Below, piece after piece: positions 7,125 to 16,209 of a stretch of 64,000 nucleotides of DNA. The DNA comes from Halonotius aquaticus (GTDB taxonomy: Archaea > Halobacteriota > Halobacteria > Halobacteriales > Haloferacaceae). The stretch's first letter is position 1. Every line of letters begins with the position of its first letter. Made by a program: the position numbers and the translations under genes. A model generated the notes under the pieces. It searched no databases. It was not told the DNA's origin and worked only from the letters and a program-made list of their open reading frames with translations. Location: assembly GCF_003605575.1 (NCBI RefSeq), contig NZ_QKNY01000018.1:186001-250000 (forward strand), written 5' to 3'.

Positions 7125-7488
7125 CGCGGAGCGTGCGCGGATCGACGGCGTGGGGTTCCCACTCGCTCAGCTGTGGCGGGTGATCCGCCTCCTCCCGCTC
7201 GGTAAGCGTTGCCGCTGCGTGTTCACCGGCGGCGTCGACGCTCTGTTCGTGGTCGCTGATGCGCCAGTAGGGTTCCCGGTGATCGACCTGCCCACGCTCG
7301 CGGAGTCGCACGAGCGTCGGGCCAACCGATCCGGATTTCACGCCGGTGTTGGCGGCGATCTCGCTTTGGGTGTACGCTGTCTCCGGGTGCTCTCGAAGAA
7401 AGGAGAGAATCCGATCCGCGTTGGTGCCGGCCGCGGGCTCGCCGGCGTCCACCGAGAGCTCCTCAAACTCGTCGCTGGTGATCGGCAT
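7114..7488 (-). CDS. winged-helix protein, probable antitoxin
   Basis: 124 residues. The middle (residues 25-75) is a MarR-like winged helix: RILSFLREHPETAYTQSEIA, then TGVKSGSVGPTLVRLRERG and a wing ending YWRIS. The C-terminal 45 residues are acidic and low in predicted structure (SEWEPHAVDPRTLRDDE), the part most likely to wrap the toxin. The gene overlaps the PemK/MazF-like gene by 11 bases. Antitoxin function is inferred from that overlap and from the DNA-binding-plus-tail layout; MazF partners are more often AbrB- or RHH-type, so this pairing is less usual. It probably represses its own operon. Confidence 0.65.
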   Translation of the reverse strand: MPITSDEFEELSVDAGEPAAGTNADRILSFLREHPETAYTQSEIAANTGVKSGSVGPTLVRLRERGQVDHREPYWRISDHEQSVDAAGEHAAATLTEREEADHPPQLSEWEPHAVDPRTLRDDE

Positions 7489-7542
7489 ACAGATGGGTTG
7501 TACTGGCGTGTATTGAATGTATTGCGCGATTGTGGATCGAGG

Positions 7543-8496
7543 TTACACCAACACGGCTTCGAGATCAACCACAACACCGCTGTCGGCGTCGGGGTCGCCG
7601 ACGAGCCGCCCGAGACAGACCGCACTCCCGTTGGGCGTGTAGCAGGCCACAAGCGCGTCGTCATCGACCGCGCTGTCTGGCCCCTCGATCACACCCGGCG
7701 CGTACACCGGCGCGCCGGTGGCGACCTGTTCGGCCGCCGAGGGCGCGATGACGACACTCGGCAGATGCTCCAGTGCGCGCTCGGCCGGTTGGACAATCTC
7801 CCGCAGCCATTCGGTGTCGCCCTCGCGGGCGACCGCCAGCGCGTCGGTGAACTCATGCAGATCGACCAAGGAGGTGTCGTCGAAGGGGTCAGTCGCGGTG
7901 CGGCGAAGATGGCCCATGTGTGCGCCCGTCCCGAGTGCCAGCCCCAGATCGTGACACAGCTTGCGAACGTAGGTGCCGCTTTCACACGCGATCCGGAGCA
8001 ACGCCTGGCGGTCGGTGTGATCCAACAGCTCCAGCGCGTAGATTTCTCGGACGCGAAGTTGGCGACGCACCGCGCTTTTCCGTGGCGGCTTCTGGTAGAG
8101 CGGTGCCTCAAACCGCGACAACACCGACTCGAAATCCGCCGGCTGTGGGCCGTGTAGTTCCAAGACCGTAACGTACTCCTTGCGCCCTTCGAGAAAGGCC
8201 TGCGCCATCCGGGTGGCGTCACCGAGCAGCATCGGCAGACAGCCCGTCACCTTCGGATCCAGCGTCCCCGCATGCGCCGCGCGGTCAACCGTGGGTGACT
8301 CCGTGTTCGGTGTCGACTCCTCGTCGTCAGCAGCCGAGGCAACGAGGTCGTCAACGGCGTCGCCGGCCAGATCCCGCACCCAGCCGGCGACCTGGTGGGC
8401 TGAGGGGCCGGCGGGCTTATCTAGGTTGACGACGCCGAACGCTAGCAACTCGGCGGGCGTGCGATCGTCGGGCGCGGCGCGAAGTGGATCACTCAT
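7543..8496 (-). CDS. cbf5: rRNA pseudouridine synthase Cbf5 (H/ACA complex)
   Basis: 317-residue TruB/Cbf5 family protein, the catalytic subunit of archaeal H/ACA guide-RNA pseudouridylation complexes. NLDKPAGPSAHQV (24-36) opens the catalytic domain and HAGTLDPKVTG (75-85) holds the catalytic Asp80. ESGTYVRKLCHDLG and GTGAHMGHLRR are further TruB motifs. The last 80 residues form a PUA domain that would bind the ACA end of the guide. Between residues 45 and 70 there is an acidic, low-complexity insertion (SAADDEESTPNTESP) that non-halophilic homologues lack. It follows cmk by 11 bases on the same strand and belongs to the adk-DUF106-cmk-cbf5 cluster. Confidence 0.93.
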   Translation of the reverse strand: MSDPLRAAPDDRTPAELLAFGVVNLDKPAGPSAHQVAGWVRDLAGDAVDDLVASAADDEESTPNTESPTVDRAAHAGTLDPKVTGCLPMLLGDATRMAQAFLEGRKEYVTVLELHGPQPADFESVLSRFEAPLYQKPPRKSAVRRQLRVREIYALELLDHTDRQALLRIACESGTYVRKLCHDLGLALGTGAHMGHLRRTATDPFDDTSLVDLHEFTDALAVAREGDTEWLREIVQPAERALEHLPSVVIAPSAAEQVATGAPVYAPGVIEGPDSAVDDDALVACYTPNGSAVCLGRLVGDPDADSGVVVDLEAVLV

Positions 8497-8507
8497 TGGA
8501 GCTGGGC

Positions 8508-9086
8508 TCAGAAGTCGTAGACAACGCCCTCGACAGGGGCTTTCCCCTCATCGATGTCGGGATCGTAGGCCTCGACGGCGGTGGTAAGCATCCGCTGGAC
8601 AGCCTCAGGGCCCCAGCGGGCGGTGTTGTAGGTGATGTCATAGATCGAGAGATCCGCGATGTCAATATTGTAATACTCCTGATACCGCTTGCGCTCGCTT
8701 TGTTCGCGGCGTTCGGTCTCCTCGCGGGCGACGGCGACCGATTTGTCCTCGCGGTCGGCGATGCGGTCGGCGCGGACGGCCAGCGGCGCGTCAAGCCAGA
8801 TCTTCACGTCCGCGTGGTCGCCGGCGAGCCAACCAGCAAGCCGGGACTCCAGTACAACGTCGTCGTCTTCGACGGCGATCTCCCGCAGTCGGGCGTCGAG
8901 ATCGCGGTCGATCTGATCGTCCTCCTCGGCTAACTCGTTGAACTCGACGGGCGAAAGGCCGCGTTCAGCGGCCAACTCACGGAAGATATCGCCGCCGCTG
9001 ACGTGATCGAGATCAAAGGCCGCCGCGAGCGCGGCAGCGTTCGTGGATTTCCCGCTGCCGGGGGGGCCAGAGACGGTGAGTAACAT
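8508..9086 (-). CDS. cmk: cytidylate kinase
   Basis: 192 residues starting [15 protein letters not shown], whose P-loop (GPPGSGKST, residues 7-15) binds [13 protein letters not shown] and ESRLAGWLA match the CMP-binding segments of archaeal CMP kinases, and [18 protein letters not shown] fits the mobile lid. The enzyme phosphorylates CMP and dCMP. I set the start at ATG 9086 because the P-loop then has the usual spacing from the N-terminus; an upstream in-frame codon at 9107 would add seven residues without family support. The gene lies between DUF106 and cbf5, a conserved archaeal neighbourhood. Confidence 0.93.
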   Translation of the reverse strand: MLLTVSGPPGSGKSTNAAALAAAFDLDHVSGGDIFRELAAERGLSPVEFNELAEEDDQIDRDLDARLREIAVEDDDVVLESRLAGWLAGDHADVKIWLDAPLAVRADRIADREDKSVAVAREETERREQSERKRYQEYYNIDIADLSIYDITYNTARWGPEAVQRMLTTAVEAYDPDIDEGKAPVEGVVYDF

Positions 9087-9182
9087 ATCCGTCCTGCGGC
9101 CGTCCACCTAAAAGAGATTACCCTTCAGCGCGCCCGTGGTGCGCGGTCGCACACGGACGCCAGCGGCACCGAAAGAGCCGGC

Positions 9183-10067
9183 TCAGTTCGAGGACGGCGT
9201 CATGCTGATGTTGAGTCCCTTCTGGATGATCTGGTTGAACGCCATCGAACACAGGAAATACCAGACGATCCAGATCTGCATCGGGCCGACGATCCCGGTC
9301 GTCCAGGAGACCTCACCCGCAAACGGGATGACGATGTTCTGGAAGGCGTAGTGTTCGACCCCACCGCGGAAGCCGAGCGCCCAATACATCCAGAGGAACG
9401 CCGGGATGGTGAGGAACATGATCCAGACCATCGGGCGGAACTGCTCTTTGAACATGCCGAGTTGGTCGCCCATCGCCTCCATCTGCTCCTGTTGAATCTC
9501 TTCGAGGGCCTCCTCGTCGCCGCGCTCCTTGGCATCCTCGCGTTTCTGCTTGATCTCGTCCATGCGGGCCTTGTACTCGCCCATCTTTTCGGTGTCCATC
9601 AGCGCGACCCGCAGCAGCGTCGAGTACAGCCCGGTCGCCAACGCGATGATCATCACAACGACGTAGAACGGCACAATGTTCGTCAGCGGGCCGAGAACGA
9701 CATCGATCGCCCCGGCGACGACATTGCGGGCTGGAGCCCACGCGTAGCCGGCAAAGAGGCCGACAGTCAGCCCGGCGGCGCCCTTGTCCCACTTTGTCCA
9801 GGAGGACGATTCGATCTCGTCGGTTGCACTCTCCTCTGTGAGCCCCGCACGGACGGCATCGGGGGATTCGATCTGAAACCCGCTGTCGCCGTCGACGAGG
9901 ATCCCTTTCTCGATCAGTCGGCCCCACTGGCCGCTGGTGATCTCATCGCGGACATCGACCCACTGCACCTCGTTGTCGGTGGCACTGTCGAGTACCGTCT
10001 CGATGGCCGCCTTCATCTCGGCGTCGGCGGTGACCAACGAGCGAACTTTGCGTTCGATTCGACTCAT
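9183..10067 (-). CDS. DUF106 membrane protein (Oxa1/EMC3 superfamily)
   Basis: 294 residues. A cytoplasmic N-terminal region of about 95 residues precedes a membrane span (AAGLTVGLFAGYAWAP), a second (VVVMIIALATGLYSTLLRVAL), a charged coiled-coil hairpin (about 178-215, KARMDEIKQKREDAKERGD), and two more spans near 225-245 and 262-282. Three spans plus a cytoplasmic coiled coil is the layout of the DUF106 proteins, relatives of YidC/Oxa1 and eukaryotic EMC3/TMCO1, which insert proteins into membranes. The gene lies between adk and cmk; secY often precedes adk in this archaeal cluster but is not here. The N-terminal 95-residue extension is unusual for the family. Confidence 0.88.
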   Translation of the reverse strand: MSRIERKVRSLVTADAEMKAAIETVLDSATDNEVQWVDVRDEITSGQWGRLIEKGILVDGDSGFQIESPDAVRAGLTEESATDEIESSSWTKWDKGAAGLTVGLFAGYAWAPARNVVAGAIDVVLGPLTNIVPFYVVVMIIALATGLYSTLLRVALMDTEKMGEYKARMDEIKQKREDAKERGDEEALEEIQQEQMEAMGDQLGMFKEQFRPMVWIMFLTIPAFLWMYWALGFRGGVEHYAFQNIVIPFAGEVSWTTGIVGPMQIWIVWYFLCSMAFNQIIQKGLNISMTPSSN

Positions 10068-10127
10068 TGTGCCCTCGTTGGCAACGCGTGAATAAGAAGG
10101 TTGTACTCTGCCGGTGCCGCGCAGCGA

Positions 10128-10745
10128 TCAGTCGTCGAGACCGACAGCGTCGACGATGCGATCAAAGACGCCGTCTGGATCGGCTTCGCCGTCAACCTCG
10201 ATCAGGTCGCCGGTCTCTCGGTAGTGCTCGACGACAGGCTCGGTATTTTCGCGATAGACCTCCAGTCGTTCGGCGGCGACCTCTTCGGTGTCGTCGTCGC
10301 GCTGTTCGAGTCGCTCGACGATCTCGTCGTCGTCGGGCATGTTGAACTCGGTGTGGTACACGTCGCCCGTTTCGGGGTCGACACGGCGACCCGTCAGCCG
10401 GCGCAGGAGTTCGTCTTCGCCAACGTCGAGGAAGACAACAGCGTCAAGCTCGGTGATCGAGTCAAGATACTCGACCTGCGAGAGGTTTCGTGGGTAGCCA
10501 TCGAGGATGAAGCCGTCGGCCTCGTCGATGGCGGTCTCGACGATCTCGTTGACCAGGCCGTCGGGGACGAGTTCACCGGCATCCATATACTCCCGTGGGG
10601 TGCCGTACTCGGTTTCCATGTCCTTGTTCGCCCGAAGCGCGTCGCCAGTTGTGATGTGTTCGAGATCGAATTCGTCGGCGAGCCGCGAGCTTTGGGTTCC
10701 TTTACCAGCACCAGGCGGGCCAAGCAACAGCAGTCGATTGCTCAT
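10128..10745 (-). CDS. adk: adenylate kinase
   Basis: 205 residues. The P-loop GPPGAGKGT (9-17), the AMP-binding [10 protein letters not shown] and DGYPRN motifs, and the lid [13 protein letters not shown] identify a long-form adenylate kinase (ATP + AMP to 2 ADP). The lid has no zinc-binding cysteines. The sequence is strongly acidic, as expected for a halophile. It is the first gene of the adk-DUF106-cmk-cbf5 series on this strand, separated by 60 bases from DUF106. Its ATG at 10745 follows an AT-rich GGTACC-type leader without Shine-Dalgarno. Confidence 0.95.
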   Translation of the reverse strand: MSNRLLLLGPPGAGKGTQSSRLADEFDLEHITTGDALRANKDMETEYGTPREYMDAGELVPDGLVNEIVETAIDEADGFILDGYPRNLSQVEYLDSITELDAVVFLDVGEDELLRRLTGRRVDPETGDVYHTEFNMPDDDEIVERLEQRDDDTEEVAAERLEVYRENTEPVVEHYRETGDLIEVDGEADPDGVFDRIVDAVGLDD

Positions 10746-10812
10746 ACTGGTTCCACTCCGGGCTACCTTATAGGTTTGAACAATTCCCGCGCCAGCGATC
10801 AGTGGGCGGCTG

Positions 10813-11601
10813 CTACCCCTGTAGCTGCGTCGTCGTTTCGACCAGCGGGTGGCGATCCTGCTCGATGATAGTGATGTCGCCGATCGACGACAACCCCTGC
10901 TCGGCGGCGGTTTTGGCCATGCCCAACGCCAGTGGCTCAGCGGGAACGATCACGTAAGCGTCCATCTCATCGATCCCGAGGCGGTCGGCCGCGAGCACGC
11001 GGTGGTGACCGTCAGCGAGATACAGCTCACCGTCGCCGCCGGCATCGATCACAACCAACGGCTCGGCGAGGCCGCGTTCGAGTTCGTACCGCCGCCCGTC
11101 GAGTTCATCGGCGTACACCTCCGCCTGTGTTGGCACAAGCTCGGCGAGTGGCACCTGTCGGCGTTCCTGGGTAAGCTCGACACCGTGGAGATCGGTGAGC
11201 GTGCGGCTCAGCTTGGCGACCTTCTCCGGGGTCGCCCGCTCGATCTGACTGCGGATCACGTCCGTATTCGAGAGGATACCGACGAGTTCGCCGTCATCGA
11301 CGACCGGCAGCTTCTGAATGTCGGAGCGGACGATCACCCGGGCGGCGTCGGTGATCGTCATCTCGGGATCGGCGACGATCGTCTCCTCGCTCATCACCGC
11401 CGCAACCGTTGTCTCGGGGTCGGCAGCAAGCAGATCCCGCCCGGTGACAAATCCCTCAACATGGCCGTCACGGGTGACCGGAAACCCGTTGTGGCCGTCC
11501 TCGCCGTCGATCTGCTCGCGGACAGCCCCGACGGTATCGGTTGGGTCGACCGTTGTGACCGACCGCGTCATATAGGCTGCTACCTGTGGCTCGCTGTCCA
11601 T
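10813..11601 (-). CDS. CBS-pair protein with SerK-like/ParB-like domain
   Basis: 262 residues. Two CBS motifs occupy about 8-60 and 65-120 ([33 protein letters not shown]), normally an adenosyl-nucleotide sensor. From about 145 the protein reads as a ParB/sulfiredoxin-like domain: [14 protein letters not shown] (154-167) and [13 protein letters not shown] (193-205). The DGHHR motif is characteristic of the ParB-superfamily free-serine kinase SerK of Thermococcus and its relatives. A kinase regulated by AMP/ADP/ATP through the CBS pair is therefore a reasonable inference, not shown. The start is ATG 11601; the reading frame runs farther upstream but into the next gene. It follows the RCK-DHH gene by 40 bases on the same strand. 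Confidence 0.78.
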   Translation of the reverse strand: MDSEPQVAAYMTRSVTTVDPTDTVGAVREQIDGEDGHNGFPVTRDGHVEGFVTGRDLLAADPETTVAAVMSEETIVADPEMTITDAARVIVRSDIQKLPVVDDGELVGILSNTDVIRSQIERATPEKVAKLSRTLTDLHGVELTQERRQVPLAELVPTQAEVYADELDGRRYELERGLAEPLVVIDAGGDGELYLADGHHRVLAADRLGIDEMDAYVIVPAEPLALGMAKTAAEQGLSSIGDITIIEQDRHPLVETTTQLQG

Positions 11602-11641
11602 CAGCGGCTCTACAGGAAGCCACCTGAAAAAACCACGGTCG

Positions 11642-13096
11642 TTACTCCGGCGGGAACCGCACCAACGGATGGCCGTACTTGCCTGGTTCAGGTGCGGTAT
11701 CGAGGGCTTCGAAGAACCGCCCGGCGATCGTGTCGTGGACGACAACCGATAGCGTCTCCCAGTCTTCGACAGCATCGAGGACACCGATCGGTACCTGCGC
11801 GCCGGCCATCGTCGCGTGGCCGCCCGCGCTGCCGACCTGATCGAAGGCCTCACGCAACGTTTCGCCGAGATCGACCGCCGAACCGCGGGTGCGGCCAGAA
11901 ACATAGATGGTCTCCTCGTCGTAGCCGAAGACGATGACCGTCTCGACGCCGTCCATATCCAGCAGCTTGTCGGCAGCCTGCGGGAGTGCGTCCCGCTCGG
12001 CAAGCCGGCCGACACAGCTTGCCAGCGCGGAGCCACGAACCTCCCGGCCGTCGATGGCGGCCGCCAGCGTGTCGGCGACGCTGTGGCTCATCGTCGGCGA
12101 TTCGATCTTTGTGAGCGCGCGTTCATCGGCGTACGCCGAGAGGAAGGCGGCAGCCTCGAAATCAGCGGGGGCGACCCCGCGGGTGAAGCCGTCGGTGTCG
12201 GTCTGAACCCCATACAGCAGCGCGGTCGCCAACGATTCGTCGGGCGTCAGGCCAAGCTGTTGGAAATACTTGACCATGATCGTACTCGTCGACCCCAGTG
12301 CCGGGCGGATATCCAGATAGCCGCCGCGCTCGTCGATCGGTTCGCGTTGGGGATGGTGGTCGACAACGAGGCGAACGATCGTCTCCGGCGGCAGCCCGTC
12401 GTTGACGCCGGGACGGGCGTGGTCGACCAGCGCGATCGCCCCAAAGTCATCGACCGCGAATGACTCCGGGGTCGTCGCCGTCAACGACAGCGACAGCAGG
12501 TTCACCAGCGCACGGTTCTCTTGGTGGGTGATCTCCCCAAAGTAGTAGGCCTCGCTGTCGACGCCGACATGGTCGGCGATCTCGGTGAGGGCGATCGCGC
12601 TGGCGATGGCGTCAGGATCAGGATTGTCGTGGGCGACAACCGCTAACGGCTCCGACAGCGGCCGGATCGCCGCCAACAGCCGTGCCATCCGGTCGCCGCG
12701 GTCGTCGCCGGCGATCGACTGGAGTTCGGTGGCTACCACGTCAGCTGGCTCGACAAGGTCGTCGGCAACGCGGTGGAAGGCTGCGCGTTGGGTCTCGTCG
12801 ATCGTATCGGTACAGACCGCGATCAGCGTCGCGTCGGGAAAGGCCACCCGTGCGCACTCGGCGATCGCACAGCCGCGAGCGTCGTCGGTAGCAGCGACAA
12901 CGACCACGTCGGCATCGTCGGGGTACTGTGTTGGATCGGTCGGATCACCCTCGGTCGCCCGAATCCCGGCCTCCCGGAGCGTGGTCGACCAGCCGCGGTC
13001 GTCGGTGACGACATACAGCGTCCCGGGCTCGTCGGCGACGCTGGTCGCGACGGCGTTGCCGACGGCGTGGTCACCGAGGACGAGCCGACGCATCAT
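11642..13096 (-). CDS. RCK-DHH fusion phosphoesterase
   Basis: 484 residues. Residues 1-125 form a TrkA-N/RCK-like Rossmann domain (LVLGDHAVGNAVATSV, then DVVVVAATDD), though the usual GxGxxG is altered to LGDHAVG. Residues 145-330 are a DHH phosphoesterase domain with HDNPDPDAIAS (156-166), VDHARPG (224-230) and the signature VDHH (245-248). The end is DHHA1, with GSAGGHATMAG near 425. DHH-DHHA1 enzymes hydrolyse cyclic dinucleotides or oligonucleotides with Mn2+; all visible metal ligands are present. The RCK part suggests control by a nucleotide or a role in ion homeostasis. A cyclic-di-AMP phosphodiesterase is one plausible role. The 5' neighbour on this strand is the complex I operon end. 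Confidence 0.85.
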   Translation of the reverse strand: MMRRLVLGDHAVGNAVATSVADEPGTLYVVTDDRGWSTTLREAGIRATEGDPTDPTQYPDDADVVVVAATDDARGCAIAECARVAFPDATLIAVCTDTIDETQRAAFHRVADDLVEPADVVATELQSIAGDDRGDRMARLLAAIRPLSEPLAVVAHDNPDPDAIASAIALTEIADHVGVDSEAYYFGEITHQENRALVNLLSLSLTATTPESFAVDDFGAIALVDHARPGVNDGLPPETIVRLVVDHHPQREPIDERGGYLDIRPALGSTSTIMVKYFQQLGLTPDESLATALLYGVQTDTDGFTRGVAPADFEAAAFLSAYADERALTKIESPTMSHSVADTLAAAIDGREVRGSALASCVGRLAERDALPQAADKLLDMDGVETVIVFGYDEETIYVSGRTRGSAVDLGETLREAFDQVGSAGGHATMAGAQVPIGVLDAVEDWETLSVVVHDTIAGRFFEALDTAPEPGKYGHPLVRFPPE

Positions 13097-13153
13097 AGAC
13101 GTAGGTTGGTGAGAGTTCGGGAAGACCCTGCCGTGTCGACGACAGGTGGGTGA

Positions 13154-14683
13154 TCAGGCGAACAGCGCGGCCGCGGCGGCCTCGGCGGTCTCGATGACCG
13201 GCCCGAAGCCCGGCAGGAGCAACACGGTCACAACGCCGGCGACGATGACCGCGGCGTAGAGGCCGGTCGGTGCGTCGCCGATGGCGTCGAGATCAGTCGT
13301 CGCATCCTCAAGCCACAGCGCCTTGACGACCCGGCTGTAGTAGAACAGCGACAGCGCGCTGGTGACCGCACCAACCGCCGCGAGCCACCAGAAACCGGCG
13401 TTGATCGCCCCAAGGAAGAGGACGTACTTCGAGAGGAAGCCGCCGAACAGCGGGAGGCCGGCAAGGCTGAACATGAACACCGCCATGGCGAGACTCGCCA
13501 TCGGCGCGCGCTCGGCGAGGCCAGCGTAATCCTCGAAGGTACGGCCGACGCCCCAGCGTTCGACCATCGCAATGAACAGGAACGCACCGGTGTTCATGAA
13601 GCCGTAGACGAACAGGTGGGCCATCGCCGCCCCCATCACCGTCGCGTTGGTGGCACTCGCGCCGGCGGTGATCGCCGCCAGCCCGATCAGCGCGTAGCCC
13701 GCATGTCCGATCGAGGAGTACGCAAGCATGCGTTTGACCTCGGTTTGGGTCGCCGCCGCGAAGTTGCCAAGCACCATCGTGACGACCGCAAGAATCCCGA
13801 ACAGCAGCCCCCAGTCGATGCCGATGTCGAGGGCAGGCTGGAAGGCGGTCGCAAAGACGCGGAAGCCGACCGCGAAGCCGGCAGCCTTCGAGGCCGACGA
13901 GAGGAACGCCGAAACCGGCGCAGGCGCGCCCTCGTAGGCCTCCGGTGCCCAGAAGTGGAACGGCACCGACGCCGTCTTGAAGGCGACGCCGCCGGCGACC
14001 ATCACGATCCCGACCCCGAGCACGCCGTTGAGATCGCCGACCGAGCCGATCTGGGCGGCGATATCGGGCAGCAGCAGTGAGCCCGTCGCCGCGTACACGA
14101 GACTGATCCCGAAGGCCAAGACAGCCGAGGAGACCGCACCGATAAGGAAGTATTTCAGGCCGGCCTCGACGCTGCCGCGATTGTCTTTGAGATACGCGAC
14201 AAGCGCGTAGGATGGCAGCGACGCCATCTCAAGGCTGACGAAGACGGTCGCCAGCGAGTTCGAAACCGCCATCAGCCCCATCGCCGTCGTCGCCAACAGC
14301 AACAGCGAGTAGAACGACGCCGGGTTGGCGTCAGTCTCAAAGTAGTCGTAGCTGGCGGCGATGACGAGCGTGGCGACACTGGTGAAGATGGCCGTGAAGA
14401 ACAGCCCGAGGCCATCGACGATGATCGCCCCACTGAAGAGGCTGATCGCGCCGCCGTGGGTCGGCTGGCCGGTGCCAGCGAGCAGATACCAGATGGCGAC
14501 GCCCAGCGCCGACAGCGTGCCGGCGATCGAGGTCAGCGCCAACAGCTTGTTGTCACGGCCGTCGGGCCGGAGGCTGTTGATACCGAAGACGACGAGGCCG
14601 GTCAGCGCCAGTAGGACGACCGGCAGCAGCGCGCGCACGCTGAACACCCAGTCGGTCGCGGTACCTTGGAGAAGGAGGCTCAT
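13154..14683 (-). CDS. nuoN: complex I subunit N
   Basis: 509 residues with 13-14 predicted membrane segments, an antiporter-like subunit of respiratory complex I. Conserved charged residues inside the membrane are visible in the block VSLEMASLPSYALVAYLKD (about 148-166) and in the FKTASVPFHFWAPEAYEGAP motif (near 235-254), which is diagnostic of NuoN/MrpD-like subunits. It pumps protons across the cell membrane when electrons reach quinone. The gene overlaps nuoM by four bases (ATGA) and is the last of the operon; the next gene starts 57 bases farther on in the same direction. Confidence 0.96.
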   Translation of the reverse strand: MSLLLQGTATDWVFSVRALLPVVLLALTGLVVFGINSLRPDGRDNKLLALTSIAGTLSALGVAIWYLLAGTGQPTHGGAISLFSGAIIVDGLGLFFTAIFTSVATLVIAASYDYFETDANPASFYSLLLLATTAMGLMAVSNSLATVFVSLEMASLPSYALVAYLKDNRGSVEAGLKYFLIGAVSSAVLAFGISLVYAATGSLLLPDIAAQIGSVGDLNGVLGVGIVMVAGGVAFKTASVPFHFWAPEAYEGAPAPVSAFLSSASKAAGFAVGFRVFATAFQPALDIGIDWGLLFGILAVVTMVLGNFAAATQTEVKRMLAYSSIGHAGYALIGLAAITAGASATNATVMGAAMAHLFVYGFMNTGAFLFIAMVERWGVGRTFEDYAGLAERAPMASLAMAVFMFSLAGLPLFGGFLSKYVLFLGAINAGFWWLAAVGAVTSALSLFYYSRVVKALWLEDATTDLDAIGDAPTGLYAAVIVAGVVTVLLLPGFGPVIETAEAAAAALFA

Positions 14684-16209
14684 GGCGCCCCACCTCCCAA
14701 CAACTCAAGCAGCGGAACGGTTGCATCGCGGATCATATCGAAGAACAACGAGGGGACAACGCCAAGCACGATGATCGCCGCCAGCAGCGCGACCAGCGGG
14801 GCGACATCGTGGATCGGCGCGCGGTCGAGGTCGTAGTCGGTTTCGAGGTTGAACGGGCCGAACAGGGTTCCCTGCATCGCACGCAGGAGGTAGCCCGCAA
14901 CGATGACGATGCCGAACATCGCCACGGCGGTAAAGACCGGCGCGTACGGCAACACCGTCGAGCCAAAGGAGCCGACGAAGATGAAGAACTCCCCGGCAAA
15001 GCCGGCCATCAGCGGCAGTCCCATGTAGGCGAACGCGCCGGCGACGAGGATCCAGACGGCGATCGGCATCCGATCGGCCAGCCCGGACATGTCGCCGACG
15101 AGGCGGGTGTGAGTCGCGTTGTAGATGACGCCGACGGCCATGAACATCAGCCCCGAGATCAGGCCGTGGGCGATCATCTGGAACGTCGCACCACCAAGCC
15201 CAAACTCGGTGAATGCGACCAGCCCGAGGAGGACGTAGCCCATCGACGACACGGAGGAGTAGGCAACGATCCGTTTGAGATCCTCCTGGGCAAGGGCTAA
15301 CATTGCGCCGTAGATCACGGAGACGACGGCGATGATGGCGATCGGCACCGCGAAGTACTCTGCCTGTGCGGGCAACATCGTGTAGTTGAACCGCAGCAGG
15401 GCGTACGTCCCCATCTTCAGCAGGACGCCTGCCAGCATCACCGACACCGGCGTCGGGGCTTCAACGTGGGCGTCCGGCAGCCACGTATGGACGGGTACGA
15501 CCGGTACCTTCACCGCAAACCCGATGAACATGGCCGCGAAGGCGACCAAGGCCAGCGTCTCGCTTGGCAGCCAGAAGAAGTTGCCAAGCTCGCCCGCGGC
15601 CAGCGATTGGGTGATCTCCGGCAGCCCGAAGCTGTTGACCGGCAGGCCGATCACCAACATCATGAAGCCGATGAACATCACCAGCGAGGCGATGTTGGTG
15701 TAGACGAAGAACTTGATGGCGGCGTACTTCCGGCGTGGGCCGCCCCAGATCCCGATCAGGAAGTACATCGGGACGAGAACCGCCTCCCAGAAGACGAACC
15801 AGAGGAAGAAATCTAGGGCGGTGAAGACGCCGATGAGGTTCGCCTCCATCAGCAACATGAGGCCGTAGAACTGGCTCTTGCGGTCGTCGATCGGTGTCCA
15901 CGCGCTGACGATCGCCAGCGACGTGAGGAACGTCGTCAGGATCACCAGCGGCAGGCTGATGCCGTCGAGGCCGACGTACCACTGCAGTTGGTAGCCGGCG
16001 ACCTCCAGCCACGGGACAACGGTGTTAAACGCGATCTCGCCGCCGGTGAGCGCGTTGCCGCCGGTCTCGAAGGCCGACCACAGATAGAGGCTGCCGGCGA
16101 TCGGCAGCAGGCTGAGGCCGAAGGCGAGTTTGGGTGCGTACTCGTCGGGGGCCGCAAAGACGAGCAGGGCCGCTGCGAACGTGACCGCCAGTAGTGCTTC
16201 GAGTATCAT
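14680..16209 (-). CDS. nuoM: complex I subunit M
   Basis: 509 residues, about 14 membrane segments, with the antiporter-subunit motif PVVPVHTWLPDAHVEAPTP and the lysine/glutamate-bearing helices of NuoM. I choose ATG 16209 as the start: GGAGG lies nine bases before it, and the codon overlaps the nuoL stop as TAATG, the usual arrangement for coupled translation. An in-frame GTG at 16218 lies within that Shine-Dalgarno and is unlikely. The protein is one of three proton-translocating antiporter-like subunits encoded here in series. Confidence 0.96.
   Translation of the reverse strand: MILEALLAVTFAAALLVFAAPDEYAPKLAFGLSLLPIAGSLYLWSAFETGGNALTGGEIAFNTVVPWLEVAGYQLQWYVGLDGISLPLVILTTFLTSLAIVSAWTPIDDRKSQFYGLMLLMEANLIGVFTALDFFLWFVFWEAVLVPMYFLIGIWGGPRRKYAAIKFFVYTNIASLVMFIGFMMLVIGLPVNSFGLPEITQSLAAGELGNFFWLPSETLALVAFAAMFIGFAVKVPVVPVHTWLPDAHVEAPTPVSVMLAGVLLKMGTYALLRFNYTMLPAQAEYFAVPIAIIAVVSVIYGAMLALAQEDLKRIVAYSSVSSMGYVLLGLVAFTEFGLGGATFQMIAHGLISGLMFMAVGVIYNATHTRLVGDMSGLADRMPIAVWILVAGAFAYMGLPLMAGFAGEFFIFVGSFGSTVLPYAPVFTAVAMFGIVIVAGYLLRAMQGTLFGPFNLETDYDLDRAPIHDVAPLVALLAAIIVLGVVPSLFFDMIRDATVPLLELLGGGAP

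Noticed and set aside
6781-8157. Plus-strand open frame of 458 codons
   Set aside because: It lies antisense to the toxin pair and cbf5, whose proteins are recognisable. Its product is Arg/His-rich and basic, unlike haloarchaeal proteins, and arises from GC-rich codon bias.
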